Of a stretch of 64,000 nt of DNA, positions 8,498 through 16,433 are shown in pieces. Source of the stretch: CBDCIS01 sp965217565 (GTDB lineage Bacteria; Chloroflexota; Dehalococcoidia; Lucifugimonadales; CATOSD01). Made by a program: the position numbers and the translations under genes. The notes beneath the pieces were generated by a model. The model was not told the origin of the DNA. It made no database searches and saw only the letters and a list, made by a program, of their open reading frames with translations. The stretch is from NCBI GenBank assembly GCA_965217565.1, contig CBDCIS010000010.1, forward strand, positions 372,001 through 436,000. The letters run 5' to 3'. Within the stretch, counting starts at the first letter, position 1. Every line of letters starts with the position of its first letter.

Positions 8498-9802
8498 GTG
8501 TGGGGTCGCAGTCGAGTTCGGGCCGCGAGAGAGGCCAGAGGCGGCTTTGGCCTGAAGAGAAAGGCGCTGTTGGGGATTGCCCTCGCAGTCCTGCTTATCA
8601 TTCGAGTCGATACCTTCCACCTCACTCCGGCCCAGGTGGTGGCGTCCTCCTACCTCTTCTCCCTGGTGGAGTGGGAGGCGGCCAACTTCCCCAGCAAGTG
8701 GCTGAACAAGCTCTGGCGGATTCTGCCCGGCGGCGAGCCCTCGCGCGAGGAGCGGCTCGCGCTTCTGGACGAGTATCTTCTGGCGGCCCGCCGCGTCGAA
8801 AAGGAAAAGACCCGGCTGGAAAGCCCCTACGCGAGCGGCAGCCTGACTGCCGGCTCCGGCGCCGCGAAGCAGAAGGGCCCGCCCTCGCGGGACTACCTGA
8901 ACGAGCTCGTGGCGGAAAAGGCGCGGCTGAGACCGCAGGCCGAAGAGACGGTCGAGTCCGAGTTGAGCGCGGCGCTGCTGGACGAAGGCTTCGGCTCTCG
9001 CTTTGAGACTATCTTCCCGCCGGTGGACATACGCTTCGAGCAGCCGCCAACCCTGCTGGTCGTCTCGCCCCGCGACCGTATCGAGTTGGTCGATGCGGTC
9101 ATGCTGCATCCCGACATTCCGGGCTTCGAGCGAGGCCTCATCGAGCGTCAGATGCTCGAGGAGCACGACCTCTCCGCCCTGGTCGATAACCTGGCCGGCC
9201 TTTCCACGTACCCCTCGCTGGTCTCGGACCTGGCTCAGCTGCGCGCCGCGCTCCAGACTTCCGCGCACGAATGGCTGCACGCCTTCCTGTTCTTTCGTCC
9301 GCTGGGGCAGAACTTCCGGGTGTCGGAGGAGATGTTCACTCTCAACGAGACCATCGCCGACTTAGCCGGGCGTGAGCTTGGGGACACGACCTTCGCGCGA
9401 ATGGGCGGAGACCTGAGCGTCTCCGCCAGCAGGTACGAACCGATTGAGGTCAGCTACCCCGTCTTCACGCGGATGATGCGCGAAACCCGCGCGCGCGCCG
9501 GAGAGTTGCTGGCGGAGGGCAAGGTTGAGGAGGCGGAGGAGTATATGAAACAGCAGTGGTGGAACCTGAGATTGGCCGGCTACCGGATACGCAAGCTCAA
9601 CCAGGCGTACTTCGCGTTTCGCGGCAGGTACGCCGAGGGGCCGGCGTCTGTCAGCCCCATCGGTGACCAGGTGAGAGAGGCGCGGGAGCTGTTCCCGGAC
9701 GTGGCGTCGTTCGTCAAGACCATGTCTGGGGTGTCCAGATACGAGGAGTTCCTGGAGCTTCTGGAAACGCTGAGTGCGCAAGCGCGGACGGGCCCAGGCT
9801 AG
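8498..9802 (+). CDS. Membrane-anchored gluzincin-type metallopeptidase, putative
   Basis: Protein of 434 aa with an N-terminal membrane anchor (residues 22-37, ALLGIALAVLLIIRV). The zinc signature HEWLH lies near residue 256 and is followed about 20 residues later by NETIAD, giving the HExxH...NE arrangement of gluzincins such as the PF10023-like aminopeptidases. The region between the anchor and the active site is rich in charged helices. The GTG start is uncertain; a TTG lies 7 bases upstream. The catalytic part should face outward. The substrate is unknown, and I do not recognise a named subfamily. Confidence 0.6.
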   Translation: MWGRSRVRAAREARGGFGLKRKALLGIALAVLLIIRVDTFHLTPAQVVASSYLFSLVEWEAANFPSKWLNKLWRILPGGEPSREERLALLDEYLLAARRVEKEKTRLESPYASGSLTAGSGAAKQKGPPSRDYLNELVAEKARLRPQAEETVESELSAALLDEGFGSRFETIFPPVDIRFEQPPTLLVVSPRDRIELVDAVMLHPDIPGFERGLIERQMLEEHDLSALVDNLAGLSTYPSLVSDLAQLRAALQTSAHEWLHAFLFFRPLGQNFRVSEEMFTLNETIADLAGRELGDTTFARMGGDLSVSASRYEPIEVSYPVFTRMMRETRARAGELLAEGKVEEAEEYMKQQWWNLRLAGYRIRKLNQAYFAFRGRYAEGPASVSPIGDQVREARELFPDVASFVKTMSGVSRYEEFLELLETLSAQARTGPG

Positions 9803-9906
9803 GGCAGGAGCGGCTGCGAACCGACCTACGCCATTGCGCGGCTCGTCCCAAGCCCGCGTCTCATCGTCGTGCCAAGGCTATGCGGCGTGCGACGGCTCAG
9901 ACCTCG

Positions 9907-10386
9907 TTAAGCCGCCCGGTGGCGCAATCGTATATGAAGCCGCGAACCTGGGTCCTTGTGGGGGATGAACGGGCTGGCTTGGATGCGAGACATGGACTGA
10001 CGCACGTCCTGTGCCAGGTCTCCGAACGCTTCCAGCGCGAACGCTGGCCGAAGGCCGGTATCGGCTTCGATCGCATCTTTGACGTCGTCGTCGCGGAAGG
10101 TCAGCATTCCGCAGTCCGTGTGGTGGATTAGCACCACCTCGCGGGTGCCCAGCAGGCGCTGGGAGATCGTCAGCGAGCGGATCACGTCGTCGCTGACCAC
10201 GCCGCCCGCATTACGGATCACGTGCGCGTCACCCTCCTCGAGGCCCAGCAGCTTGTGGGTATCGAGACGCGCGTCCATGCAGGCCACAACCGCCAGGTTG
10301 CGCGCCGGGGGCAAGGGTAGGCTGCCCTTATCAAAGTTTTCCGCGTAGCGAACGTTATTCTCTAGGACGTCATCGGTCACGCTCAT
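9907..10386 (-). CDS. Beta-class carbonic anhydrase with a 3' frameshift
   Basis: Zinc enzyme that interconverts CO2 and bicarbonate in the cytoplasm. Metal and active-site motifs are CMDARLD near residue 35 and HHTDCGM near residue 88. The encoded C-terminus after SPFIPHKD is out of register. The neighbouring frame reads VRGFIYDCATGRLNEV to a TGA at 9897-9899, which is the expected family ending. One extra base in the GGG run at 9950-9952 (top strand) explains the switch. It is either a sequencing slip or a real lesion; the catalytic residues are intact. Confidence 0.92.
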   Translation of the reverse strand: MSVTDDVLENNVRYAENFDKGSLPLPPARNLAVVACMDARLDTHKLLGLEEGDAHVIRNAGGVVSDDVIRSLTISQRLLGTREVVLIHHTDCGMLTFRDDDVKDAIEADTGLRPAFALEAFGDLAQDVRQSMSRIQASPFIPHKDPGSRLHIRLRHRAA

Positions 10387-10486
10387 CAGAACCTCCTTGT
10401 CGGACGAAGACTAGATTAGATGGATTCTACCTACATTTGTCGGCAAAGTACATCACACTATGCGGCCGCATCAGCCTGAAATGGTC

Positions 10487-11188
10487 TTATGCGGTGGCAA
10501 GACCGAGGGCCCCGACTTCCTCCCCAAGCTGTTCGGCGGTAGTCCACTCCATCGCGCGCTCGAACATCTGCCCGAAGTGGCGGGCCAGCAGCGGCGACAC
10601 CTGCTCCACTCCCACGTCCTCGCGCAACTCCGACGCCATCGACGTTACGCGGCCGCCTGGCATACCACAAGGGACGATGTGGTCAAAGTAGGCGAGGTCC
10701 GGCGTTACGTTGAGCGCGAAGCCGTGCATCGTGACGCCCCGGCTGATCTTCACTCCGATGGCCGCTATCTTGGCGTCGCCCACCCAGACGCCGGTGGGCC
10801 GGTCCCCGCTCCCGCCTGGTATGCCGAACTCGCCCAGCATGGATGCGATAGCCGACTCCAGCGCGCGCACGTACCTCAGCGCGCCGCCACCCCACGCGCG
10901 CAGGTTCACGATGGGGTAGCCCACAAGCTGGCCGGGGCCGTGATAGGTGGCCTCCCCGCCCCGGTCGGTGTGCACGACATCGACGCCCAGCGCGGCCAGC
11001 GTCTCAGGGCCGGCCACGACGTCGGAGAGTGCGCCGCGCTTGCCCAGCGTATAGACGTGAGGATGCTCCAGCAGCAGCAGCAGGTCGGGCAGCGCACCCG
11101 CGACGACACGAGCGTGCAGACGCCGCTGCAACTCCCACGCGGACGCGTAGGCCATCCGGCCAAGCGGTACGACAAGACAGGGTTTCAT
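10487..11188 (-). CDS. lipB: Octanoyltransferase
   Basis: Transfers octanoyl groups from acyl carrier protein to lipoyl domains, the first step of lipoate synthesis. Landmarks are the EHPHVYTLGKRG segment near residue 41, the RGGEATYHGPGQLVGYP motif near residue 77, the GVKISRGVTMHG lysine motif near residue 143, and the PCGMPGGRVTS block with the catalytic cysteine. Length is 233 aa, normal for LipB. It lies 2-3 kb downstream of the 2-oxoacid dehydrogenase E2, whose lipoyl lysine would be a client. Confidence 0.95.
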   Translation of the reverse strand: MKPCLVVPLGRMAYASAWELQRRLHARVVAGALPDLLLLLEHPHVYTLGKRGALSDVVAGPETLAALGVDVVHTDRGGEATYHGPGQLVGYPIVNLRAWGGGALRYVRALESAIASMLGEFGIPGGSGDRPTGVWVGDAKIAAIGVKISRGVTMHGFALNVTPDLAYFDHIVPCGMPGGRVTSMASELREDVGVEQVSPLLARHFGQMFERAMEWTTAEQLGEEVGALGLATA

Positions 11189-11241
11189 GGCCTTTTGCCG
11201 GGGGCTTTCACTCAGTAGTCTGCCTATTTCCAGGGTTGGCG

Positions 11242-11658
11242 CTAAGCCTGGCGCGGAACGACAGGAAGCCCGCGATTCCCGAAATCGCTATCGAAGGTGA
11301 AAATCGGGGCGTTCATACTCTCCGCCACAACCGCAACCGTCCAGTCCACCAGGTTCAGACCAACGCCGCGGCTGTCAGCGAACCGACGCCAGGCTTCATT
11401 GTGGACGACAGCGTTGACCCAGAACACCTGCACACTCTCTTCAAATCTCTCGACAAAGGCGGCAGCTGCGTCAAAGTCATGCCGGCGGTGGAGCAACGCG
11501 ATGCATTCTGAGAGAACATAGGAAGTTGTCCACAACTCCTGTCTTCTGTCGATCATTCGCTCATATGCATCTTCCGCCTTCCGGTGAAAGAGGTCGCCCG
11601 TGATTATCAGCGCGAAGAAGGCGTTGGTATCGACCACTACTCTTCTAGGAACGGCCAT
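11242..11658 (-). CDS. PIN-domain ribonuclease (VapC-like)
   Basis: PIN-fold nuclease of about 138 aa starting at the ATG at 11658 (AVPRRVVVDTNAFFAL). Acidic residues expected in the active site are visible: D9 in VVDTN, E in LSECIAL, D in LVDWTVA, and D in FTFDSDF. An upstream in-frame ATG at 11724 would add 22 residues lying inside the preceding gene and is less likely. Its start overlaps the stop of the 207-aa gene upstream, which implies translational coupling. Toxin activity is inferred from the family. Confidence 0.8.
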   Translation of the reverse strand: MAVPRRVVVDTNAFFALIITGDLFHRKAEDAYERMIDRRQELWTTSYVLSECIALLHRRHDFDAAAAFVERFEESVQVFWVNAVVHNEAWRRFADSRGVGLNLVDWTVAVVAESMNAPIFTFDSDFGNRGLPVVPRQA

Positions 11659-12268
11659 GGGGGTCAGTCTCCGGGAGGTAGAGGTAATCTTCGTATCTCG
11701 TTGACATGTCGGATACGGGATCATCTATCATGCCGACGATGGCCAGCAACTTCTTTCGCTCTTTGACCTCTCTCGGAACGACCGAAATGGACACAAGCCG
11801 CGATTCCCTATCGAGTTCCAGGTAAACGCCCCTTACAAGCGAAACCCTGTTTACAACATCCTCGGATGGCTGACTTTCGGCAATCCTTATTGTTTCGTTC
11901 TTCTTGAAAGTGCCGGGGGACTTTCCGATTGCGGACTTCAGCAGCTTTACCAAGACGTCGTGGCGCACGTATTCCGGCAGGCTGTCATCCTCGATCACGG
12001 TAGCGCAGTGTTCCAGCCCCTTGATAGCCTGCTCGGTAGGCAGGCCACCCTCATTCAAACGAGTGAGGATATCCGCCAGGGAGTCCTGGTGAAAGGCTCT
12101 CTCCCTTACGGTCAGGCCAAACGGAGACCTCGACGGGCGACGGGGAGGACTCATGCGGTCCAGCATCTGCGCGACATCCGGCAAGTACGCTCGGAACTTC
12201 TGGGGCTCGGCGCTGTACTTAGCCCTAAGAGCCTCCACCAGTTCGTCATACTCTGCTCGTTCCTTCAT
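11645..12268 (-). CDS. Hypothetical protein coupled to PIN toxin
   Basis: Protein of 207 aa that I do not recognise. It is soluble, charged and mixed helical/strand. It contains a LPEYVRHDVLVKLLKSAIGK helix near residue 97 and a YLELDRESRLVSISVVP strand pair near residue 150. GAGGTGAG precedes the ATG. The stop overlaps the start of the PIN gene by about 14 bases in another frame. The coupling suggests it may be the antitoxin or regulator, but it is much larger than usual VapB proteins and lacks an obvious DNA-binding motif. Confidence 0.6.
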   Translation of the reverse strand: MKERAEYDELVEALRAKYSAEPQKFRAYLPDVAQMLDRMSPPRRPSRSPFGLTVRERAFHQDSLADILTRLNEGGLPTEQAIKGLEHCATVIEDDSLPEYVRHDVLVKLLKSAIGKSPGTFKKNETIRIAESQPSEDVVNRVSLVRGVYLELDRESRLVSISVVPREVKERKKLLAIVGMIDDPVSDMSTRYEDYLYLPETDPHGRS

Positions 12269-12350
12269 AGCTCACCTCGCGATTGGCTCACGATCGCGGG
12301 ACGCAACTCAATTGCCTCGTCAGCACAACAACCCTGACTGTCCTCGCCAA

Positions 12351-12926
12351 TCAGGATTCAGATTTCCACATGAAAAGGTCCAGCTTCTTGATGTCCGTAA
12401 AGTGGCGGAACTTGGGAAACGTCTCATCGAAAGCTCCCCTCAGTTCTCCAAAGCGCACATTCTGAGTTAGTTTGTATGTCTTTTTCTTCAGGTCGTTGTA
12501 AGTTTTCACCGCTTGGAGTAGCCTTTCCTTCTTGGGCTTGCCGCTTGGCGCTACAAGTCCGAGGCACTCCCTGACGTTCGCGTCATAGATGGGCATCTCA
12601 GGGTTGATGGTAGCGACTAACTTGGAGACGAAAGACGTTTCCACTGTATCGAAACGCCCCCACAGCTCAATCAGTATTTCGGAAAAGGAGACTGGATCGT
12701 TACACTTCTCGCGTTCCAAAATCGAATAGTACACCCTGTACCAGCCTGCACTTTTTAACATGACCACGTAGAATCCGTTGAATGTGCGTTGATAGTTCCT
12801 ATCTTCAGCCACGTTGGTAGTAGGCAGCGACTTTCGAAGCCAGTCGTAGCGGGCCAGCCACCCTTCAATCTCTTTCGCATTGTCAAGAATCTGGTCCTTG
12901 CTCGCCAGCAAATCGTCCAGTATCAT
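12351..12926 (-). CDS. Hypothetical protein (191 aa)
   Basis: Unrecognised soluble helical protein. A central stretch (FVSKLVATINPEMPIYDANV, residues 110-129) has the flavour of helix-hairpin-helix glycosylase-like proteins in which an asparagine-proline loop is followed by an aspartate, but no catalytic set can be confirmed. The codon pattern is more AT-rich than the neighbours, which suggests transfer. It lies between the PIN pair and the repeat at 12957, in what looks like an accessory pocket. Confidence 0.6.
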   Translation of the reverse strand: MILDDLLASKDQILDNAKEIEGWLARYDWLRKSLPTTNVAEDRNYQRTFNGFYVVMLKSAGWYRVYYSILEREKCNDPVSFSEILIELWGRFDTVETSFVSKLVATINPEMPIYDANVRECLGLVAPSGKPKKERLLQAVKTYNDLKKKTYKLTQNVRFGELRGAFDETFPKFRHFTDIKKLDLFMWKSES

Positions 12927-12956
12927 TGGGCTTCTCCCGACGTTGAGCCACGGCGT

Positions 12957-13011
12957 GGATTGCCGAGCGGCGAGCCATTGCGATGGATTCCCGCTTTCGC
13001 GGGAATGACGG
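12957..13011 (-). repeat. Dispersed repeat, family A, inverted partial copy
   Basis: The reverse complement carries ATCGCAATGGCTCGCCGCTC and GGCAATCC, as in the copy at 15262-15366, plus a CCCGC/GCGGG hairpin. Confidence 0.75.
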
Positions 13012-13037
13012 CACGTTGAGGACTCTCCCCTCTAAAT

Positions 13038-13132
13038 ACACCATACATCCCTGTCTCCGGGCCGATCGCCTCCAGCCGGCTTTTTACGGCGTTGGTGAAC
13101 GAGGAAGCCTCGGCTCCGTCCATTATCTTTAG
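13038..13132 (-). pseudogene. Relic of the 3' end of the E2 acyltransferase gene
   Basis: Translated on the minus strand it reads IMDGAEASSFTNAVKSRLEA then IGPETGMY. This matches the last about 32 residues of the intact E2 gene at 13383-14684 (IIDGAEASSFTNAVKRRLEA then MGPDTGVY). DNA identity by eye is about 85 percent. The stop codon is lost and there is no 5' part. Confidence 0.85.
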
Positions 13133-13140
13133 GGTCGCGG

Positions 13141-13371
13141 CTAAACACCTGCCTTTGTCGCTTGGCGCAATCGTTCCAGCACCCAGGTTGTAGCCAGTGC
13201 AGCCGGCCCAACCTCCAACGCGCTGGCCTCTCTTCTCAGCTCCTCCCATTTCTCCGGAGAGAGCCTAACCGGGACTATCTTGCCTACAGGCTCATCCACG
13301 TCTAACTCGACGACTTCATCACATTCGTCCCAGGCCTCGCCTTGCTCGATTTCCTTGTCCATTGCTGTCAT
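13141..13371 (-). CDS. Ribbon-helix-helix antitoxin-like protein
   Basis: Protein of 76 aa. An acidic N-terminus is followed by a KIVPVRLSPEKWEELRREA segment and ALATTWVLERLRQ, the strand-helix-helix pattern of CopG/RHH DNA-binding antitoxins. The ATG at 13371 follows the stop of the E2 gene by 11 bases, and its GGAGG site begins immediately after that stop, so it is read with the E2 gene. No cognate toxin is adjacent; the nearest candidate is the PIN gene at 11242. Confidence 0.7.
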   Translation of the reverse strand: MTAMDKEIEQGEAWDECDEVVELDVDEPVGKIVPVRLSPEKWEELRREASALEVGPAALATTWVLERLRQATKAGV

Positions 13372-13382
13372 TTATGATCCTC

Positions 13383-14684
13383 CTAATACACCCCCGTGTC
13401 CGGGCCCATGGCCTCCAGCCGCCGTTTGACGGCGTTGGTGAACGAGGATGCCTCGGCGCCGTCTATGATGCGGTGGTCGAAGGTCAGACAGATGTTCATC
13501 ATCGAGCGTATGGCTATGGCGTCGTCCACCGCTACGGGTCGTCTGACTATGGCCTCCGTAGTCAGGATGGCGGCCTGCGGGTGATTGATGATCGGCTGCG
13601 ATGCGATGGAGCCGAGCGCGCCGGTGTTGTTCAGCGTGAAGGTTCCGCCCTGCACTTCCTCAATGCTCAGCTTGCCCTGCCTTGCGCGGCCGCTCAGGTC
13701 GTCGATTCTGTGGGCCAGGCCCGCTATGCTCAGCGTGTCGGCGTCGTGGATGACCGGAACTATCAGCCCGCTTGGAGCCGCGACCGCTATCCCGATGTTG
13801 ACCCGCTTCTTCAGGATGATGGCGTCCTCGTCCCAGGAGGAGTTGAGCAGCGGATTCTCCTTGAGGGACTCGGCCACCGCCTTCATGACGAAGGGCAGGT
13901 AGGTGATGTTGACGCCCTCCCGGTTCCTGAAGTCGTCCTTGACGGCCTCACGCCGCCGCACCATGCCGGAGACGTCTATCTCCGTGATGCTCCACGCCTG
14001 CGGAATCTGCGTCGCGCTCTTGACCATGTTCGCCGCTATCATGCGCCGGATGGGGGTCAGAGGCACGCGCTCCTCCACCGCGCCATCCGCGAAGGCAGCC
14101 CTCTCCGGCGTAGGCGCAGGCGCGTCGGGCCGCTCCCGCCGCGTGGAGTCGATGTAGCCCTGGACGTCCTTCCTGGTAACCCGGCCGCCGATGCCCGTGC
14201 CGCCTATCTGCGAAAGGTCAACGTCGTGCTCGGCGGCCAGCCGCATGACGACCGGCGAGTAGCGCCGCCGTCCCTGCGAGGTGTCTTCCACTTCCTCTTT
14301 GGGCGCGATTGTGCCGCCGGAACCCGTCGGGCCGACCGGCGCGACGTCCTTCAGCAGGACGCCCGTGGTGTCAGCCGGCCGCGGCGGCACAGGGACGGGC
14401 GCGGACGAAACGGCGTCCGCGCTGACGGCCGCGGTGGATTCGTCCGGCTCGCCCTCGACACGAATCTCGGCGATAGCCGCTCCCATCGGCACGGTGTCGC
14501 CCTCATTTGCCAGTATGACGGTCAGAACGCCGGAGACGGGCGAGGGCATCTCCATGTTCACCTTGTCGGTGACCACCTCAACGAGTGGGTCGAACCTCTC
14601 TATGGGGTCGCCCACCTGCTTCAGCCATCTGCCGATGACGCCCTCGGTAACGGACTCGCCAACCTGGGGCAGTTCGATTCTCAT
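13383..14684 (-). CDS. Dihydrolipoamide acyltransferase, E2 of 2-oxoacid dehydrogenase
   Basis: Core subunit that carries acyl groups to CoA in the branched-chain 2-oxoacid (or pyruvate) dehydrogenase complex. Domain order: lipoyl domain (residues 1-76, lipoyl lysine K41 in VTDKVNMEMPSP), a proline-rich linker, a peripheral E1/E3-binding domain (residues about 135-170, RYSPVVMRLAAEHDVDL), a second linker, and the catalytic domain with the DHRIIDGAE active-site motif near the end. Length is 433 aa, normal. It lies downstream of E1 beta but is separated from it by 765 bp of repeat-filled DNA, so it may have its own promoter. Confidence 0.95.
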   Translation of the reverse strand: MRIELPQVGESVTEGVIGRWLKQVGDPIERFDPLVEVVTDKVNMEMPSPVSGVLTVILANEGDTVPMGAAIAEIRVEGEPDESTAAVSADAVSSAPVPVPPRPADTTGVLLKDVAPVGPTGSGGTIAPKEEVEDTSQGRRRYSPVVMRLAAEHDVDLSQIGGTGIGGRVTRKDVQGYIDSTRRERPDAPAPTPERAAFADGAVEERVPLTPIRRMIAANMVKSATQIPQAWSITEIDVSGMVRRREAVKDDFRNREGVNITYLPFVMKAVAESLKENPLLNSSWDEDAIILKKRVNIGIAVAAPSGLIVPVIHDADTLSIAGLAHRIDDLSGRARQGKLSIEEVQGGTFTLNNTGALGSIASQPIINHPQAAILTTEAIVRRPVAVDDAIAIRSMMNICLTFDHRIIDGAEASSFTNAVKRRLEAMGPDTGVY

Positions 14685-14803
14685 TGGGGTCGTCCCTATC
14701 CTAACCTTCCCACTAAAATAGAATGTTCAAGCAGCCTTGAGGGTGACTTTGTGACCCGATCGTTCGAATTGTGCCACCCGGCACCAACCCATTTTCATCT
14801 AAC

Positions 14804-14880
14804 TATGTGGCCTTCGCAAGGCCATGGTGATTCCCGTGAAAGGCTCGCCCCGTACTCCGATACGGGGCGGGAACCCAGAG
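14804..14880 (+). repeat. Dispersed repeat, family A
   Basis: Shares TATGTGGCCTTCGCAAGGCC and GTGATTCCCG, then CCGATACGGGGCGGGAACCC, with the copy at 15262. Confidence 0.85.
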
Positions 14881-14957
14881 CAGGGATGCCCGTGAAATAG
14901 CCATAACACCGACTTTGAAAAGGCCGTGTGAACAGCCTTTTGATGTCATGCGCCCTC

Positions 14958-14986
14958 TTGACAGAGGCGAACGCCCGTGCTACCAT
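14958..14986 (+). promoter_or_regulatory. Sigma70-like promoter in the E1/E2 gap
   Basis: TTGACA, 17-base spacer, TACCAT. The spacer (GAGGCGAACGCCCGTGC) resembles that of the promoter at 3980. It points away from E2. A short ORF at 15009-15125 (38 codons) follows but I cannot support it as a gene. The gap 14685-15449 is otherwise repeats and nothing recognisable. Confidence 0.4.
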
Positions 14987-15261
14987 CGCTTTACTAAGCC
15001 CGGAGGCAATGCGGCGCGCGCAGGCCATCAGCCACTGGATATACCTCTTTGCCAACGCCAAACATTCAAAAAGAACCCCTAGCCCAGAGAATCCAGAAGG
15101 TGACCAAGTGGGACAAATCTTCTGAGGGCCAGCTACGAAATGTCATAGAATGTCGCGGTTTCAAAAGCGAACCCAGCCCCAGGGCAGCCAGGGCCTTTTC
15201 GAGGTTACGACTTTCGGCTTCCAACCGTCGTTACCGTGAAAATAGACCATTCCCATCCAAG

Positions 15262-15366
15262 TATGTGGCCTTCGCAAGGCCACGGTGATTCCCGCGAACG
15301 GCCTGCCCCGTACCCCGATACGGGGCGGGAACCCATCGCAATGGCTCACCGCTCGGCAATCCAGTG
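15262..15366 (+). repeat. Dispersed repeat, family A, longest copy
   Basis: Runs from TATGTGGCCTTCGCAAGGCC through the CCCCGTACCCCGATACGGGG hairpin to CTCACCGCTCGGCAATCCAG. This is the most complete copy in the window. Confidence 0.85.
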
Positions 15367-15449
15367 TCAGCCGCACGTATATGGCGGCATCGCGGCGACT
15401 TGGTATAATAACCCCCTCCAGTCAAGGGCGGGGGATTCGAGCGGGGCGG

Positions 15450-16433
15450 CTAATATGCCGCGAGGCTGCGCATGGCGGAGGCTATCTTGTCGGTGTCTAG
15501 CATGAACTTGGCCTCCAGCGGCGGGCTGAAGGGCATGGCGGGAACCTCCGGCCCGGCAAGCCGTCTTACCGGTGCGTCCAGGTGCTCGAACGCCTCCTCC
15601 GATATGATGGCCGCCACCTCGCCGCCTATTCCCGCCATCTTGGTGTCCTCGTGCACGATGAGCGCCTTGCCCGTCTTTCTAACGGATTCGAGCGCGGTCT
15701 CCGAGTCCAGCGGCCGCAGAGAGCGCAGGTCCACGACGTCCACGCCGATGCCCTCCTGCGCCAGGCTGCGGGCGGCTTCCACGCAGTGGTGCACCATCAG
15801 CCCGTAGGTGATGACGCTCAGATCATCGCCCACGTGCTTGACGTCCGCCTTGCCTATGGGCAGCGTATAATCCTCGTCCGGCACCTCTCCGCGCACCAGC
15901 CGGTAGGTGCGCTTGTGCTCCAGGAAAACTACCGGATCATCGTCCCTTATCGCGCTCTTTAGCAGTCCCTTGGCGTCGTAGGGCGTGGCTGGCGTAACGA
16001 CCTTGAGTCCGGGCGTGTGCGCGAACACGACCTCTACACTCTGCGAGTGGTACAGCGCGCCTCGAACGCCGCCGCCGTAGGGCGCGCGAACTACCATGGG
16101 CACGCCGAGTTTGCCCTTGGTGCCGTAGCGCACGCGGGCCGCCTCTCCAACTATCTGGTTGATGGCGGGCCAGATGAAATCGGCGAATTCTATCTCCGCG
16201 ATGGGCCGCATACCGTTGATGGCGGCCCCAAGCGCGACGCCGGCGATCGACGACTCGGCCAGCGGCGTGTCTATTACCCTGTCCTCTCCGAACTCGTCCA
16301 GGAAACCATCGGTCGCCAGGAACACGCCTCCCCTGAGCCCCACGTCCTCGCCCATGACGAAGACGCGCTCGTCGCGCTGCATCTCCTCTCGCATGGCGTC
16401 GTGGACGGCCTCGATCACGGTCTTCAGCGCCAT
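15450..16433 (-). CDS. 2-oxoacid dehydrogenase E1 component, beta subunit
   Basis: With the alpha subunit it forms the thiamine-dependent E1 that decarboxylates branched-chain 2-oxoacids (or pyruvate). Length is 327 aa, normal. Landmarks are the N-terminal MGEDVGLRGGVFLATDGF, DTPLAESSIAGVALGAAING near residue 55, the GEAARVRYGTKGKLGVPMVV stretch, and YGGGVRGALYHSQSVEVVFAH with the conserved histidine. The C-terminal transketolase-C domain holds VIVHED-like ALIVHEDTKMAGIGGEVAA. Its ATG overlaps the 3' end of the alpha gene, so they are co-translated. Confidence 0.95.
   Translation of the reverse strand: MALKTVIEAVHDAMREEMQRDERVFVMGEDVGLRGGVFLATDGFLDEFGEDRVIDTPLAESSIAGVALGAAINGMRPIAEIEFADFIWPAINQIVGEAARVRYGTKGKLGVPMVVRAPYGGGVRGALYHSQSVEVVFAHTPGLKVVTPATPYDAKGLLKSAIRDDDPVVFLEHKRTYRLVRGEVPDEDYTLPIGKADVKHVGDDLSVITYGLMVHHCVEAARSLAQEGIGVDVVDLRSLRPLDSETALESVRKTGKALIVHEDTKMAGIGGEVAAIISEEAFEHLDAPVRRLAGPEVPAMPFSPPLEAKFMLDTDKIASAMRSLAAY

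Noticed and set aside
15009..15125. Small ORF after the promoter at 14958
   Set aside because: Only 38 codons, ribosome site too close to the ATG, no homology recognised, and repeats surround it.
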